Shown here: positions 8,344 through 16,252 of the stretch, piece after piece
How positions within the stretch are numbered: the first letter of the stretch is position 1
Layout of the letters: the number at the start of each line of letters is the position of its first letter
Source: an uncultured Verrucomicrobia subdivision 3 bacterium
GTDB taxonomy: Bacteria > Verrucomicrobiota > Verrucomicrobiia > Limisphaerales > UBA11358
Length of the DNA: 42,077 bases
Direction of reading: 5' to 3'
NCBI GenBank assembly: GCA_903911825.1
Contig: CAIWFB010000324.1
Location: forward strand, 1 to 42,077
Program-made: the position numbers and the translations under genes
The notes under the pieces: model-generated
What the model was told of the DNA's origin: nothing
Database searches by the model: none
Seen by the model: the letters and a program-made list of their open reading frames with translations, nothing else

Positions 8344-8706
8344 ATGGCTAGAGCAAAGAGAAAATCGCCAGCCTTGGACGCCGCTAAAGAGCGGGCGAAC
8401 TCGTTGGCAACGGTAGATAAGACAATGGACTTCGGGAATGGCACGTCGTTGGCGGCTTTGACCGCCGCGAATACGGCGCTGGAAACCAAGCTGGACCTTT
8501 ACAACCAAATGCTCTCGGATTTGGACGATGAGTTGAATGAGTTGGAGGTATTGGAAGCCAAGTCCACGGACCTCGGTTCGCGGCTGTTGGGCGGTGTAAA
8601 GGTGAAATACGGCCCGGATAGTTCCGAATACGAAAAGGCCGGCGGCACCCGCACCAGCGAAATCAAACGCGGCCCGCGCACCAAAAAGACCGGCACGCCC
8701 AAATAA
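8344..8706 (+). CDS. Small conserved basic protein of unknown function
   Basis: A 120-residue protein. The N-terminus is basic (MARAKRKSPALD). The middle (about 45-75) is a helical stretch with coiled-coil character (TALETKLDLYNQMLSDLDDE). The C-terminus carries VKYGPDSSEYEKAGGTR followed by a Lys/Arg-rich tail. I recognise the KYGxDSSEYEKAGG motif from short hypothetical proteins of Verrucomicrobiota, Bacteroidota and cyanobacteria, but no function is known to me. The start at 8344 is chosen because upstream codons in this frame run into the 21-bp array. A strong terminator follows, so the gene is probably monocistronic. Confidence 0.8.
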   Translation: MARAKRKSPALDAAKERANSLATVDKTMDFGNGTSLAALTAANTALETKLDLYNQMLSDLDDELNELEVLEAKSTDLGSRLLGGVKVKYGPDSSEYEKAGGTRTSEIKRGPRTKKTGTPK

Positions 8707-8727
8707 GTTCCTGGCTCAAAAAATCAC

Positions 8728-8760
8728 GCGCGATGGTGAAAGCCATCGCGCTTTTTCTTT
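8728..8760 (+). terminator. Rho-independent terminator
   Basis: GCGCGATGG and CCATCGCGC form a perfect 9-bp stem around a TGAAAG loop, followed by TTTTTCTTT. It lies 22 bases after the stop of the 120-residue gene. An ATG at 8733 falls inside the stem, which argues against it as the start of the next gene. Confidence 0.9.
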
Positions 8761-8828
8761 TCTGGCCGCGCTTGCATCTTATTGGACTCGCGCCGCTTTT
8801 TGTGTATCGTCGCGGCACGGGGAAATTT

Positions 8829-10247
8829 ATGAGCTTGGAAAAATTAAACACCGGTCAAAAAGCGCTCCAAATCAATGTTGACGCCAAAAAATACGGCACC
8901 TTTGCCGAAATCGGCGCGGGGCAGGAAGTGGCGCGCTGGTTCTTTCAAGTCGGCAAAGCCTCCGGCACCGTCGCCAAGACCATTTCCGCCTACGACATGG
9001 CGGTGAGTGACGCGATCTATGGTGTGGCCGATCGCTACGTCAGCCGCAAACGTCTCCAGTCCATGTTGGACTTGGAATATAATCTCCTCGTGCAACGCTT
9101 GGATCAGACGCGCGGCAACAAATGCACCTTTTTCGCCTACGCCGACACGGTCACCACCAAGCACATTTCCAAAGCCGGTGAAGATGGCGGGCAAGGTTGG
9201 TTGGGCGTGAAATTCCAGACCGTTCCCCAAGCGGAACCGTCCACCATCATCATCCACGCGCGGATGTTGGATTGGGAAACGCAGCGCCAGCAGGAAGCCA
9301 TCGGCGTGCTGGGCGTGAACCTGATTCACGGCGCGTTCTATCGTTCGCTGGATCCCATCGGCCTCATCGGTTCGCTGCTCGACGGCTTGTCGAATCAGCG
9401 CATCGAAGTGGACATGATCAAATTTTCCGGGCCCGCTTTTTTCAAAGTGGACAACCGCCTCATGGCGCTGCAGCTCGTGGAGCAATGGCTTACGGAAGCC
9501 ACCATGTTCACCGCCAGCGGCGAAACGGTCATCCCCAGTGAATTGCTCTACAAAAAACCAGTGCTGCTCGAACGCGGTAGTTTCCGTCCGCTCACGAACC
9601 CCATGCTCGACATGATGGAACGCGCCCAAGAGATGTTCGTGCAAGAACCCGCGCTTGCCGGCGAAGCCCCCGTGACGATGTTCGAAATGACGTTGCGCCA
9701 GTTGCAGATCGGCAATTCCATTGATCATCGCGACTTCCTCGACCGCGTGGACACACTCGGCGCGTTGGGCAAGCCGGTGTTGATCTCCAATTTTCTCCGT
9801 TACCATCGCTTGGTCACGTATCTCTCGCGGCACACGCAGAAACCGATCGGCCTACCCATCGGCTTGGTGCGGTTGCGCGACGTGTTGGATGAGAAATTCT
9901 ACACCGACTTGCCGGGCGGCTTGATGGAATCGCTTGGACAATTATTCAAGAACGGCGCGAAGCTCTACGTTTATCCTTCGCTCGACAAGAAAACCGGCAA
10001 GCTGACCACGGCGGAAAATCTGGAAGTGCCCGCTCATCTTCGCCACCTCTACGCACATTTGTTGGAAAATAAATTCGTGGTGAACCTCGACAACTTCAAC
10101 GCCGACTCGCTGAAGATTTATTCCGGCGAAGTGCTGGCCAAGATCCATTCCGGCGACGAAAGCCTCGCCCAACTGATTCCGCCGGCAATTTTTGAAGTCA
10201 TCAAGGCCAAGAAATTGTTCGGCTGGGGACAGAAACCGGTGGCGTGA
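8829..10247 (+). CDS. Large conserved protein of unknown function
   Basis: A 472-residue, apparently cytosolic protein beginning MSLEKLNTGQKALQINVDAK at the ATG 8829. This start was chosen over the upstream ATG at 8733, which lies inside a terminator stem. Conserved-looking blocks include YGTFAEIGAGQEVARWFF (about 19-36), SAYDMAVSDAIYG, IIIHARMLDWETQRQQEA, GVNLIHGAFYR, RIEVDMIKFSGPAFFKVDNR and KPVLLERGSFRPLT. I recognise the family from cyanobacteria and Verrucomicrobiota, where it is variously labelled TonB-dependent receptor or nicotinate-nucleotide adenylyltransferase. Neither label fits: there is no signal peptide or barrel, and I see no HxGH nucleotidyltransferase motif. It stands alone, with unrelated neighbours. 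Confidence 0.85.
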   Translation: MSLEKLNTGQKALQINVDAKKYGTFAEIGAGQEVARWFFQVGKASGTVAKTISAYDMAVSDAIYGVADRYVSRKRLQSMLDLEYNLLVQRLDQTRGNKCTFFAYADTVTTKHISKAGEDGGQGWLGVKFQTVPQAEPSTIIIHARMLDWETQRQQEAIGVLGVNLIHGAFYRSLDPIGLIGSLLDGLSNQRIEVDMIKFSGPAFFKVDNRLMALQLVEQWLTEATMFTASGETVIPSELLYKKPVLLERGSFRPLTNPMLDMMERAQEMFVQEPALAGEAPVTMFEMTLRQLQIGNSIDHRDFLDRVDTLGALGKPVLISNFLRYHRLVTYLSRHTQKPIGLPIGLVRLRDVLDEKFYTDLPGGLMESLGQLFKNGAKLYVYPSLDKKTGKLTTAENLEVPAHLRHLYAHLLENKFVVNLDNFNADSLKIYSGEVLAKIHSGDESLAQLIPPAIFEVIKAKKLFGWGQKPVA

Positions 10248-10311
10248 ACGATGACCAGAAAAGCATTGGACACTTAGTCGTAAAACTTCAGAATCACATT
10301 CAACGATTCGT

Positions 10312-10575
10312 ATGAAAACTCGCCAATACATTCTAAAGTTTTTGCTTTTAGGGATGCTGTTGTGCTCGTTTTCATCCGCTCTGGCTGATGAAAAATTGTC
10401 TGGGCTTCAAACCTCGTTGAGCAATACGACTATCAGTGGGTATGTTTCGGCAGGTGTCATCGTAGATGTTGGTGGCCCACAAGTTTCAACAGACAATCCG
10501 CCGGACCGCTTTCAGGCTTTTCGTAATTGGCTACGCAATTGGTTTGCTCGCTTCCATTCTCGTTCTGGCCGATAA
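10312..10575 (+). CDS. Short secreted hypothetical protein, possibly truncated
   Basis: An 87-residue reading frame with a good signal peptide (MKTRQYILKFLLLGMLLCSF, cleavage after SSALA). The mature start, EKLSGLQTSLSNTTISGYVS, resembles the opening strand of verrucomicrobial porin-like proteins. It ends after 60 mature residues in a basic tail. From about 10510 the +1 frame encodes a hydrophobic stretch (IGYAIGLLASILVLADKTV) ending at 10651, so a frameshift or truncation is possible. I cannot show it is expressed. Confidence 0.4.
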   Translation: MKTRQYILKFLLLGMLLCSFSSALADEKLSGLQTSLSNTTISGYVSAGVIVDVGGPQVSTDNPPDRFQAFRNWLRNWFARFHSRSGR

Positions 10576-10647
10576 AACCGTTCTTTGGTTGTGCCGGATT
10601 TTAAAAACATCGTTTCCCAAATCCTGTTCCGGTGCTAGTTTTCTGCC

Positions 10648-10854
10648 ATGACAAAGTTCGCCCAAGTTCTGGACTCTGCTGATGGTCTAGCTATCGAAGA
10701 GCAGGAATCGCTCGTGGAAGTTTTACGACATCGGCTTGCTGAACATCACCGCACTGAATTGGTTGAAGCCGTCAAATCTGCCCGGCGCGAATTCAAAGAA
10801 GGTCGGCTCCGTGTCGCCACGCCCGCGCAAATCACCAAACGCCTCCTCGCGTGA
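10648..10854 (+). CDS. Antitoxin of a RelE/ParE-type pair
   Basis: A 68-residue acidic-helical protein (MTKFAQVLDSADGLAIEEQE) with a basic C-terminal tail, the size and style of addiction-module antitoxins that partner RelE-like toxins. Its GTGA overlap with the following toxin gene (10851-10854) indicates coupled translation. In such systems the antitoxin neutralises the toxin and usually represses the shared promoter. No ribbon-helix-helix or helix-turn-helix motif is obvious by eye, so the call leans on gene order. Confidence 0.75.
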   Translation: MTKFAQVLDSADGLAIEEQESLVEVLRHRLAEHHRTELVEAVKSARREFKEGRLRVATPAQITKRLLA

Positions 10855-11132
10855 AACGCGCGCTCCTGCCCTCAGCGGCCTTCATCCGTTCGGGTCGTCG
10901 GTTCGCCCGGAAGCATCCAAACATTGCCACGGAACTGGAATCCGTTCTAGCCTTGCTGGCCGAGGACGCCTTTCACCCGCAGCTCAAGACCCACAAACTC
11001 AAAGGCAAACTGGCCGGTTCATGGGCGTCGAGTGCAGGCTATGATTTGCGGATTGTTTTTGAATTTGTGCAGCACAAAGGCGCAGAAGCCATTTTGCTCG
11101 CCAGCGTCGGCACGCACGACGAAGTTTATTGA
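10851..11132 (+). CDS. RelE/YafQ/ParE-superfamily toxin
   Basis: A 93-residue basic protein starting at GTG 10851. It has the family layout: an N-terminal helix pair (FIRSGRRFARKHPNIATELE), then KTHKLKGKLAGSWASSAGYDLRIV, where Leu-Lys-Gly-x-Leu-x-Gly and the Arg of DLRIVFEF are typical of RelE/YafQ mRNA interferases, and a C-terminal strand ending VGTHDEVY. These toxins cleave ribosome-bound mRNA or, in ParE members, inhibit gyrase; the sequence does not settle which. The pair sits alone between unrelated genes, as is usual for mobile toxin-antitoxin cassettes. Confidence 0.8.
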   Translation: MKRALLPSAAFIRSGRRFARKHPNIATELESVLALLAEDAFHPQLKTHKLKGKLAGSWASSAGYDLRIVFEFVQHKGAEAILLASVGTHDEVY

Positions 11133-11163
11133 AATGTTTGATGAGTGCCGGAGAAAATTTAGC

Positions 11164-11191
11164 TTGGAAAATTTTTAATTCAGCGTAGAAC
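11164..11191 (+). promoter_or_regulatory. Candidate promoter for the riboswitch transcript
   Basis: TTGGAA (11164-11169) and TAGAAC (11186-11191) are separated by 16 bases in an A/T-rich stretch just before the riboswitch. The position is right, but the match to consensus is only moderate. Confidence 0.4.
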
Positions 11192-11204
11192 TAGCGCGCT
11201 CTTT

Positions 11205-11370
11205 GAAAACGGCGGGACAGTTTCCGCCGTCATAGCAGACAAATGTCAGGGAACCCGGTGTGAATCCGGGACGGTTGCGCCACTGTAACGGCTACAAACT
11301 CCCAAGGTCACTGGACGAAAGTCCGGGAAGACGGGAGTGAGGTTTGAGGCCGAAGTCAGGATACCGGTTT
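11205..11370 (+). promoter_or_regulatory. Cobalamin (B12) riboswitch
   Basis: The element contains the conserved cobalamin core: GGGAACCCGGTGTGAATCC, then GGACGGTTGCGCCACTGTAA, the paired CTCCC/GGGAG arms around GGACGAAAGTCC, and the closing GAAGTCAGGATACC box. A hairpin with a GGCGG/CCGCC stem precedes it. It should bind adenosyl- or methylcobalamin and lower expression of what follows. The next gene starts 225 bases later, after a terminator-like hairpin, and is not a recognisable B12 transport or synthesis gene. Confidence 0.93.
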
Positions 11371-11466
11371 GTTTGTGCTCGTCCGCCCCACGTTCGGGGC
11401 ACTTCTCCGCAAAGAGAAGGATGAGGCCAGTCCACCCAAACCATTTTTGGGCGGCTCGTCGAATTT

Positions 11467-11507
11467 ACCTCCATTCCTCGTTTGCGAAGTCTGGAGGTTT
11501 TTTATTT
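11467..11507 (+). terminator. Terminator downstream of the riboswitch
   Basis: ACCTCCA (11467-11473) pairs with TGGAGGT (11492-11498) and is followed by TTTTTATTTT. It lies about 100 bases after the riboswitch and 90 bases before the next gene. It may be the expression platform that stops transcription when cobalamin is bound. The rest of 11371-11595 shows no gene. Confidence 0.7.
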
Positions 11508-11595
11508 TCCAAAATCTCCCGGCCTCGCGCTGGTCTCTCAACCCAACCCGTTCCGTGAATTCATTTTCACGGAGCAGAAATGAAAGATCAGCCTG

Positions 11596-12534
11596 ATGCA
11601 AAAAATCCGTTTGCTGGCCATTGCCAGCGTGTTCGTCCTGTCCGTAGCCCACGCCACGCTTATCAAAGAAAAGTTCACCGCCAATCCCGCGCTGGCTGGC
11701 TGGCAGGTTTTCGGTGATCCGAACCTGTTCCAGTGGGATGCCACCAATCATAACCTCGCGGTCACTTGGGATTCGTCCCAAACCAACAGCTATTTTTATC
11801 ATCCACTCGGCGCGACCTTCACCAAGGCGGACGGTTTTTGTGTCTCGTTCGATTTGAACCTCAAGGACGCGAACGCCACGGGATATTTTCAAATCGCCAT
11901 CGGCTTGTGCAATTTCGCCAATGCCACTAGCACGAACTTCTCTCGCGCGAACGGTGTTTCTCCCAACCTGTGCGAGTTCGACTATTTTCCTGATGGCCCG
12001 GACAGCTATGGCCCATCGCTTGACGCCACGCTGGTGGATGCCAATGGTAATTTTTACTTCGCCTTCGACACCAGCCAGCCGCTGGTCAACGGGGTGAATT
12101 ATCGCGTCGTCCTGATTCATCGTGCGGGCGAAGCGAGTATCAGCGGCACGGTCTATACCAACGGTCAGGTCTTCACTTCATTGCCTGTCATCGCCGCCTA
12201 CGGTGCGAATGCTTTCAACCTCGATACGCTGGCGATCAGCAGCTACACCACGCTCGATGACATTTACGGCGACGCCTTGCTCGCGCACGGCACGGTGGAT
12301 AATCTCGCGTTCGCCTCGCCATTGCCGGTGAGCCTCGTCAGCACCGTCGCCGCCGGACAGATTCACTTTACCAGCGATGCGAACTGGTTCTACACGCTGG
12401 AGCAGTCTGCTGATTTCAAAATCTGGACACCCGCCGCGCCCACCAGCTTGGGCACCGGAACCAATTTAATTTTGCAAGCGACCAACCCGCCGGCTGATAA
12501 ATCATTTTATCGCGTTCGCGCCGACCTACCTTGA
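11596..12534 (+). CDS. Secreted hypothetical protein with C-terminal beta module
   Basis: A 312-residue exported protein. The signal peptide MQKIRLLAIASVFVLSVAHA is cleaved near residue 20. The mature part begins TLIKEKFTANPALAGWQVFG and is rich in Asn, Thr, Phe and Asp, with alternating strands that suggest a concanavalin-like (LamG-type) sandwich up to about residue 235. A short C-terminal module (FYTLEQSADFKIWTPAAP, ending SFYRVRADLP) resembles modules common at the ends of verrucomicrobial surface proteins. There is no PEP-CTERM or lipobox. It is the first gene behind the cobalamin riboswitch, so it may be cobalamin-repressed and might bind or help capture corrinoids; this is inference from position only. 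Confidence 0.75.
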   Translation: MQKIRLLAIASVFVLSVAHATLIKEKFTANPALAGWQVFGDPNLFQWDATNHNLAVTWDSSQTNSYFYHPLGATFTKADGFCVSFDLNLKDANATGYFQIAIGLCNFANATSTNFSRANGVSPNLCEFDYFPDGPDSYGPSLDATLVDANGNFYFAFDTSQPLVNGVNYRVVLIHRAGEASISGTVYTNGQVFTSLPVIAAYGANAFNLDTLAISSYTTLDDIYGDALLAHGTVDNLAFASPLPVSLVSTVAAGQIHFTSDANWFYTLEQSADFKIWTPAAPTSLGTGTNLILQATNPPADKSFYRVRADLP

Positions 12535-12541
12535 ACTGAAT

Positions 12542-12742
12542 ATGCATTGCGATTCTCCCTGCAACGGCATCTGCCAACTCGATCACGCTGACCACTGCCT
12601 CGGCTGTCTGCGCACGCGCGGCGAAATTGCCGCGTGGTCGGAAATGGCGGTGCCTGAAAAATATTTTGTGCTTACCGCCGTGCGCGAGCGCCGTGAATTG
12701 AGCCCCACCATCATCCGTTATGAACTCACTACAGCAGCTTAA
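12542..12742 (+). CDS. DUF1289 protein
   Basis: A 66-residue cysteine-rich protein. The motif [19 protein letters not shown], followed by GEIAAWSEM, is the defining DUF1289 pattern, with four cysteines that could bind a metal. The family has no firm function. It starts 7 bases after the secreted protein and overlaps the next gene by 23 bases, so it belongs to the riboswitch-led operon. Confidence 0.9.
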   Translation: MHCDSPCNGICQLDHADHCLGCLRTRGEIAAWSEMAVPEKYFVLTAVRERRELSPTIIRYELTTAA

Positions 12743-13697
12743 TCCCGCCGCTTGCCCTTTGTGTGGCGAGGCGAACCATTGTCAGTTGTGTTCGCCCGCC
12801 ACCTACAAAGGGCAGTGCTGGTGTATGCAACAGGAGATTCCCTCCGAACTGCTCTTGCGCGTGCCGGAGCCCTTGCGGAATCGCGCCTGCATCTGTCAGA
12901 ATTGCGTGGGCGGTTTTCAATTGAGCCGCGAATTGCAGCGCAGCTCCGGTCCGCATTCCGCCCGCCGCGCGCCCGGTTTTACGTTGATCGAACTCCTCGT
13001 CGTCATCGCCATCATCGGTATTTTATCCGCGATGTTGCTCCCCGCGCTCAATCGCGCCAAAGCCACCGCCCTGCGCGCTGATTGCGTCAGTAACCTCCGC
13101 CAGATCGGCCTCGGCACGCAGATGTATGCGGATGAAAACAGCGGTTACGGTTTCAAATATTCCAGTAGCGGCACAACCAATGGCGGCACACTTTATTGGT
13201 TCGGCTGGATTCAGGGAACGTCCGTGCCGGAAGGTCAACGGGAATTCGATCTGACCGTGGGTGCACTCTTTCCGTATCTCCGCGGCGGTGCGGTGCGATT
13301 CTGCCCTTCGCCCGCGTGGAGCTCCGCGCAATTCAAACTCAAAGGCACCAACGTCATCTTCAGCTACGGTGCCAACCTCGCGCTCTTCGTATTGCCCACC
13401 AAGCCCGCTGTGAATTTCAGTCGTTTGCGGCAGCCCGCCGAAACGGCGTGGTTCGCTGACACCGCCCAAGTGAACACCTTTCAAGCCCCCGCCTCGGCGA
13501 GCAATCCGTTGTTTGAAGAATTTTATTATTTGAATACCAGCGAAACCACCGCGCACTTCCGTCACACGCAAAAAGCTAATGTCACCTTTGCCGATGGCCA
13601 TGTGGATGTGGAAAAACCGTTGGCCGGTTCCCTTGACCAGCGCCTGCCGAATCAAAACATCGGCAAACTGCGTGGGGAAATTCTGTTGGTTCCGTAG
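12720..13697 (+). CDS. Cysteine-rich CWC domain fused to a type II pseudopilin
   Basis: A 325-residue frame with two parts. Residues 1-62 form a CWC-type cysteine domain ([23 protein letters not shown]). Residues about 84-108 are a prepilin signal, [19 protein letters not shown], with the Gly-Phe processing site and Glu5. The C-terminal domain carries the H-x9-DG pattern ([16 protein letters not shown]) typical of planctomycete and verrucomicrobial pseudopilins. A prepilin leader is normally short, so this 80-residue Cys-rich leader is odd. TTG codons at residues 68 and 72 (12921 and 12933) could start a separate pseudopilin with a leader of ordinary length. It overlaps the DUF1289 gene. Confidence 0.85.
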   Translation: MNSLQQLNPAACPLCGEANHCQLCSPATYKGQCWCMQQEIPSELLLRVPEPLRNRACICQNCVGGFQLSRELQRSSGPHSARRAPGFTLIELLVVIAIIGILSAMLLPALNRAKATALRADCVSNLRQIGLGTQMYADENSGYGFKYSSSGTTNGGTLYWFGWIQGTSVPEGQREFDLTVGALFPYLRGGAVRFCPSPAWSSAQFKLKGTNVIFSYGANLALFVLPTKPAVNFSRLRQPAETAWFADTAQVNTFQAPASASNPLFEEFYYLNTSETTAHFRHTQKANVTFADGHVDVEKPLAGSLDQRLPNQNIGKLRGEILLVP

Positions 13698-13699
13698 GT

Positions 13700-13754
13700 G
13701 GCGATGTGAGGTGTCTCAAATTTAGTTTCAGATTTCAATTTGAGTTTCGTCGCC
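13700..13754 (+). other. Two-part inverted repeat after the pseudopilin gene
   Basis: CTCAAATT (13715-13722) pairs with AATTTGAG (13737-13744), and an outer GGCGA/TCGCC pair (13700-13704, 13750-13754) closes the structure. There is no U-run directly after it, so a terminator role is uncertain. Confidence 0.4.
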
Positions 13755-13824
13755 GCGACTCTTACCAATCAGTGAGTAGAACTTGGGCTGGACAAGTTGA
13801 AAGGAGCGGCGCAAAGTCAAATTC

Positions 13825-14346
13825 GTGAAAGTAAAATGGGATAAATTAAATTCTCGGTGGTTAAATCCCGCGTCCGTTATTTCAATCGTTCTTGCAGGTG
13901 GCACGCTGGTTTTATGGTTAGCAACTTTTACGGTGGATCCGCAGCGCCAACAATTATCGCTCGCGACTAATTTTCATATCAGTGTTTGCGAGGGTTTTAG
14001 CGGCAATCCATTTGGCTGTTTGGCCTTTTTTAATGGTTCTAAAACCGGCCCGTATCGGGGCAGTATTGTCGCGATGAGCGATACCGACAGCCCTGAACCG
14101 GACAGACAAATCTGGCATTGGGGAAATTATGGATGGGGGAAAATTATCTATATTGACCGACAGAGGCAGCCTACGCTAAAAGCACTTTACTGCGATTTAC
14201 CCGGAATATATTTTCGCTATTTTTGGTTGGCAAATCAGCCTGCTCCAATTTGGACGCTAATGATAAGCCTTTGGTGTCCACTTTTCCTATTCAGTATTTC
14301 ACCCGTAATCTGGGTTTTACGCCGCTGGTTTTCACGGGGGAAATAA
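13825..14346 (+). CDS. Hypothetical membrane protein with two transmembrane segments
   Basis: A 173-residue protein starting at GTG 13825. One hydrophobic segment lies near the N-terminus (ISIVLAGGTLVLWLATF) and one near the C-terminus (WTLMISLWCPLFLFSISPVI), with about 100 polar and aromatic residues between (HISVCEGFSGNPFGCLAFF, WHWGNYGWGKIIYIDR). The layout suggests an extracytoplasmic domain held by two helices. Similar small proteins are common hypotheticals in Verrucomicrobiota. No motif gives a function, and the neighbours are unrelated. Confidence 0.6.
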   Translation: MKVKWDKLNSRWLNPASVISIVLAGGTLVLWLATFTVDPQRQQLSLATNFHISVCEGFSGNPFGCLAFFNGSKTGPYRGSIVAMSDTDSPEPDRQIWHWGNYGWGKIIYIDRQRQPTLKALYCDLPGIYFRYFWLANQPAPIWTLMISLWCPLFLFSISPVIWVLRRWFSRGK

Positions 14347-14359
14347 AGTCAGCAGAAAG

Positions 14360-15742
14360 TTAAACCCCAATCTGTTTCTGAATCGCGCCGCAGATTTTTT
14401 CGGACCACGACTTGAGCATCGCGCTGTCACGGCCTTCCACCAGCAGGCGCACTTTGGGTTCCGTGCCGGAGTAACGCAGCAGTAAGCGGCCACCTTGCGC
14501 GGCCAATTCTTTTTCCGCCGCCGCCACGAGTTGATTCACGCCGTCGAGTTGGTCGAACGGTTTTTTCTCACGCACTTTCACGTTCGTCACGAGCTGCGGG
14601 AAACGCGTCCAGCATTTTGCGAGCTGCGAGAGCGGCGCTTGTCGGGCTTTCATGATGCGCAGAATCTGGAGCGCAGCCACGAGGCCATCGCCGGTGCTGG
14701 CGAAATCGCGGAAGATCAGATGTCCGCTCTGTTCGCCGCCGAAGTTGAAGCCGCTACGGAGCATCTCATCAATCACGTTCTTGTCGCCCACGCCGGTGCG
14801 CAGCATCTGGCCGCCCGCCTGAACGATGGCGGCTTCGAGTCCGGCATTGCTCATCACGGTGGAGACGAGAGTTTTTCCAGCTAAAGAGTTTTCCGCAAGC
14901 ATCTCGAGCGCGGCGATGGCCATGATGTCATCACCATCAATCAACGTGCCGTTTTCGTCGCAAAGCAACACGCGATCCGCATCACCATCGTGCGCGATAC
15001 CGATATGCGCGCCGCACTCGACCACCTTTTTGCACATGGCTTCGGGGTGCATGGAGCCGCAGTTTTCATTGATGTTTTTGCCGTCCGGCTGGTTGTTGAA
15101 AACGGTGACGTCGGCGCCAAGTTCGCGCAGGACGCAGGGCGACGATTTGTAAGCGGCACCGTGGCCGCAGTCCAAAACGATTTTCACGCCTTCGAGCGTC
15201 AGGCCGCGCGGGAAACTGGCTTTGGCGTATTCGATGTAGCGGCCGAGCGCATCGTCCACGCGCACGGCGCGGCCGATTTCGCCAGCGGAAGGGCGGACAT
15301 TTTCGATCTCGCCGGTGAAGACGAGATTTTCAATTTGGCTTTCGATTTTGTCATCGAGTTTGTAGCCGTCCGCGCGAAAAAATTTGATGCCATTATCCGT
15401 GTAAGGATTGTGCGAGGCGGTGATGACGATGCCTGCATCCGCGCGCAAACTCCGCGTGACATACGCCACGCCCGGCGTGGGCAGCGGCCCGATGAAGAGC
15501 ACATCCACGCCCATCGAAAGGATGCCGGAGCTGATGGCGTTCTCCAACATGTAGCCGGAGAGGCGCGTGTCTTTGCCGATGACGATCTTGTGTTTGCCGC
15601 GCCCGCGCGATTCGCGTTCAAGATTTTTGAAAACGTGCGCCGCCGCGCGTCCCAACTTCAGGGCGGTTTCAGCGGTAACGGGTTCGACATTCGCCGTGCC
15701 GCGAACGCCATCGGTGCCAAAGATTTTGCGAGGAGAACTCAT
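14360..15742 (-). CDS. glmM: Phosphoglucosamine mutase
   Basis: A 460-residue enzyme interconverting glucosamine 6-phosphate and glucosamine 1-phosphate for UDP-GlcNAc, peptidoglycan and LPS synthesis. The family motifs are all present: KIFGTDGVRGTAN at the start, the phosphoserine loop VITASHNPYTDNGIKFF, the metal loop DGDADRVLLCDENG, and the phosphate-binding RYSGTEPKVRLLVEG. The ATG at 15742 (MSSPRKIFGTDG) fits the family; a GTG at 15766 is possible. It is the last gene of folP-cdaA-cdaR-glmM. In Firmicutes cdaA, cdaR and glmM form an operon whose products interact, so the same control of c-di-AMP synthesis is plausible here. Confidence 0.96.
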   Translation of the reverse strand: MSSPRKIFGTDGVRGTANVEPVTAETALKLGRAAAHVFKNLERESRGRGKHKIVIGKDTRLSGYMLENAISSGILSMGVDVLFIGPLPTPGVAYVTRSLRADAGIVITASHNPYTDNGIKFFRADGYKLDDKIESQIENLVFTGEIENVRPSAGEIGRAVRVDDALGRYIEYAKASFPRGLTLEGVKIVLDCGHGAAYKSSPCVLRELGADVTVFNNQPDGKNINENCGSMHPEAMCKKVVECGAHIGIAHDGDADRVLLCDENGTLIDGDDIMAIAALEMLAENSLAGKTLVSTVMSNAGLEAAIVQAGGQMLRTGVGDKNVIDEMLRSGFNFGGEQSGHLIFRDFASTGDGLVAALQILRIMKARQAPLSQLAKCWTRFPQLVTNVKVREKKPFDQLDGVNQLVAAAEKELAAQGGRLLLRYSGTEPKVRLLVEGRDSAMLKSWSEKICGAIQKQIGV

Positions 15743-15836
15743 GTTAAATTTTGGAAATGAAACCACGAACCGCGCCGGTTGAACATGCAGAATTTTGCCA
15801 GAAACTGAACCGGTGCAGGATTTTGTCGACCGAAAA

Positions 15837-16241
15837 TCACTTCGGCGGAATGATCACGCCAACTTTGCTCGGCTCCACGCTCACCAGCGTTACGCCGGAA
15901 GGCACAGAAATATCCACGCGGCGTTTCAAATCCTTGGCGGAATCAATGTCAGTCAAATCCACGGTGGCGCGAATCTGATTCGCTTTCAAATCCGCAATCA
16001 CGTCCGGCGCCCCGCTGACGGTGACGGAAATACTATCCGGCACGACGCGATAGAGATGCACGTCGGCGGCGGCGGCGACAATGAAGACGGGCAACTTACC
16101 GTAAGTGAGTGTGCTGTTACCGGCGCGCGGGGCGGCGATATTCGATTCATGCAAGATACGGTTCACGGTCAACCAGATGGCCGCCGCCACCACCAGCGAG
16201 AACAATTTCCAGCCCCAATCTTTGATAAATAATGTGCGCAT
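15837..16241 (-). CDS. cdaR: YbbR-domain protein, CdaR-like regulator of the diadenylate cyclase
   Basis: A 134-residue protein with one N-terminal transmembrane helix (WGWKLFSLVVAAAIWLTVN) and a single extracytoplasmic YbbR-like domain (YRVVPDSISVTVSGAPDVIA, then NQIRATVDLTDI and SGVTLVSVEPSKVGVIIP). Firmicute CdaR proteins have three or four such domains, so this is a minimal version. It starts 11 bases after cdaA and precedes glmM, the same gene order as the CdaA-CdaR-GlmM complex genes of Bacillus and Listeria. A role in tuning CdaA activity at the membrane is inferred from that order. Confidence 0.85.
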   Translation of the reverse strand: MRTLFIKDWGWKLFSLVVAAAIWLTVNRILHESNIAAPRAGNSTLTYGKLPVFIVAAAADVHLYRVVPDSISVTVSGAPDVIADLKANQIRATVDLTDIDSAKDLKRRVDISVPSGVTLVSVEPSKVGVIIPPK

Positions 16242-16252
16242 GTGGGGGGAAA

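Noticed and set aside
8733-8828. N-terminal extension of the 472-residue protein from the ATG at 8733
   Set aside because: The start lies inside a strong terminator stem, and the family begins at MSLEKLNTGQK.
8844-9833. 329-codon minus-strand frame opposite the 472-residue gene
   Set aside because: It is rich in His, Arg and Gly in the way antisense frames are, with no motifs; the sense strand is clearly coding.
11371-11595. Coding frame in the riboswitch leader
   Set aside because: Short frames here cross the terminator and show no conserved features; it reads as an untranslated leader.
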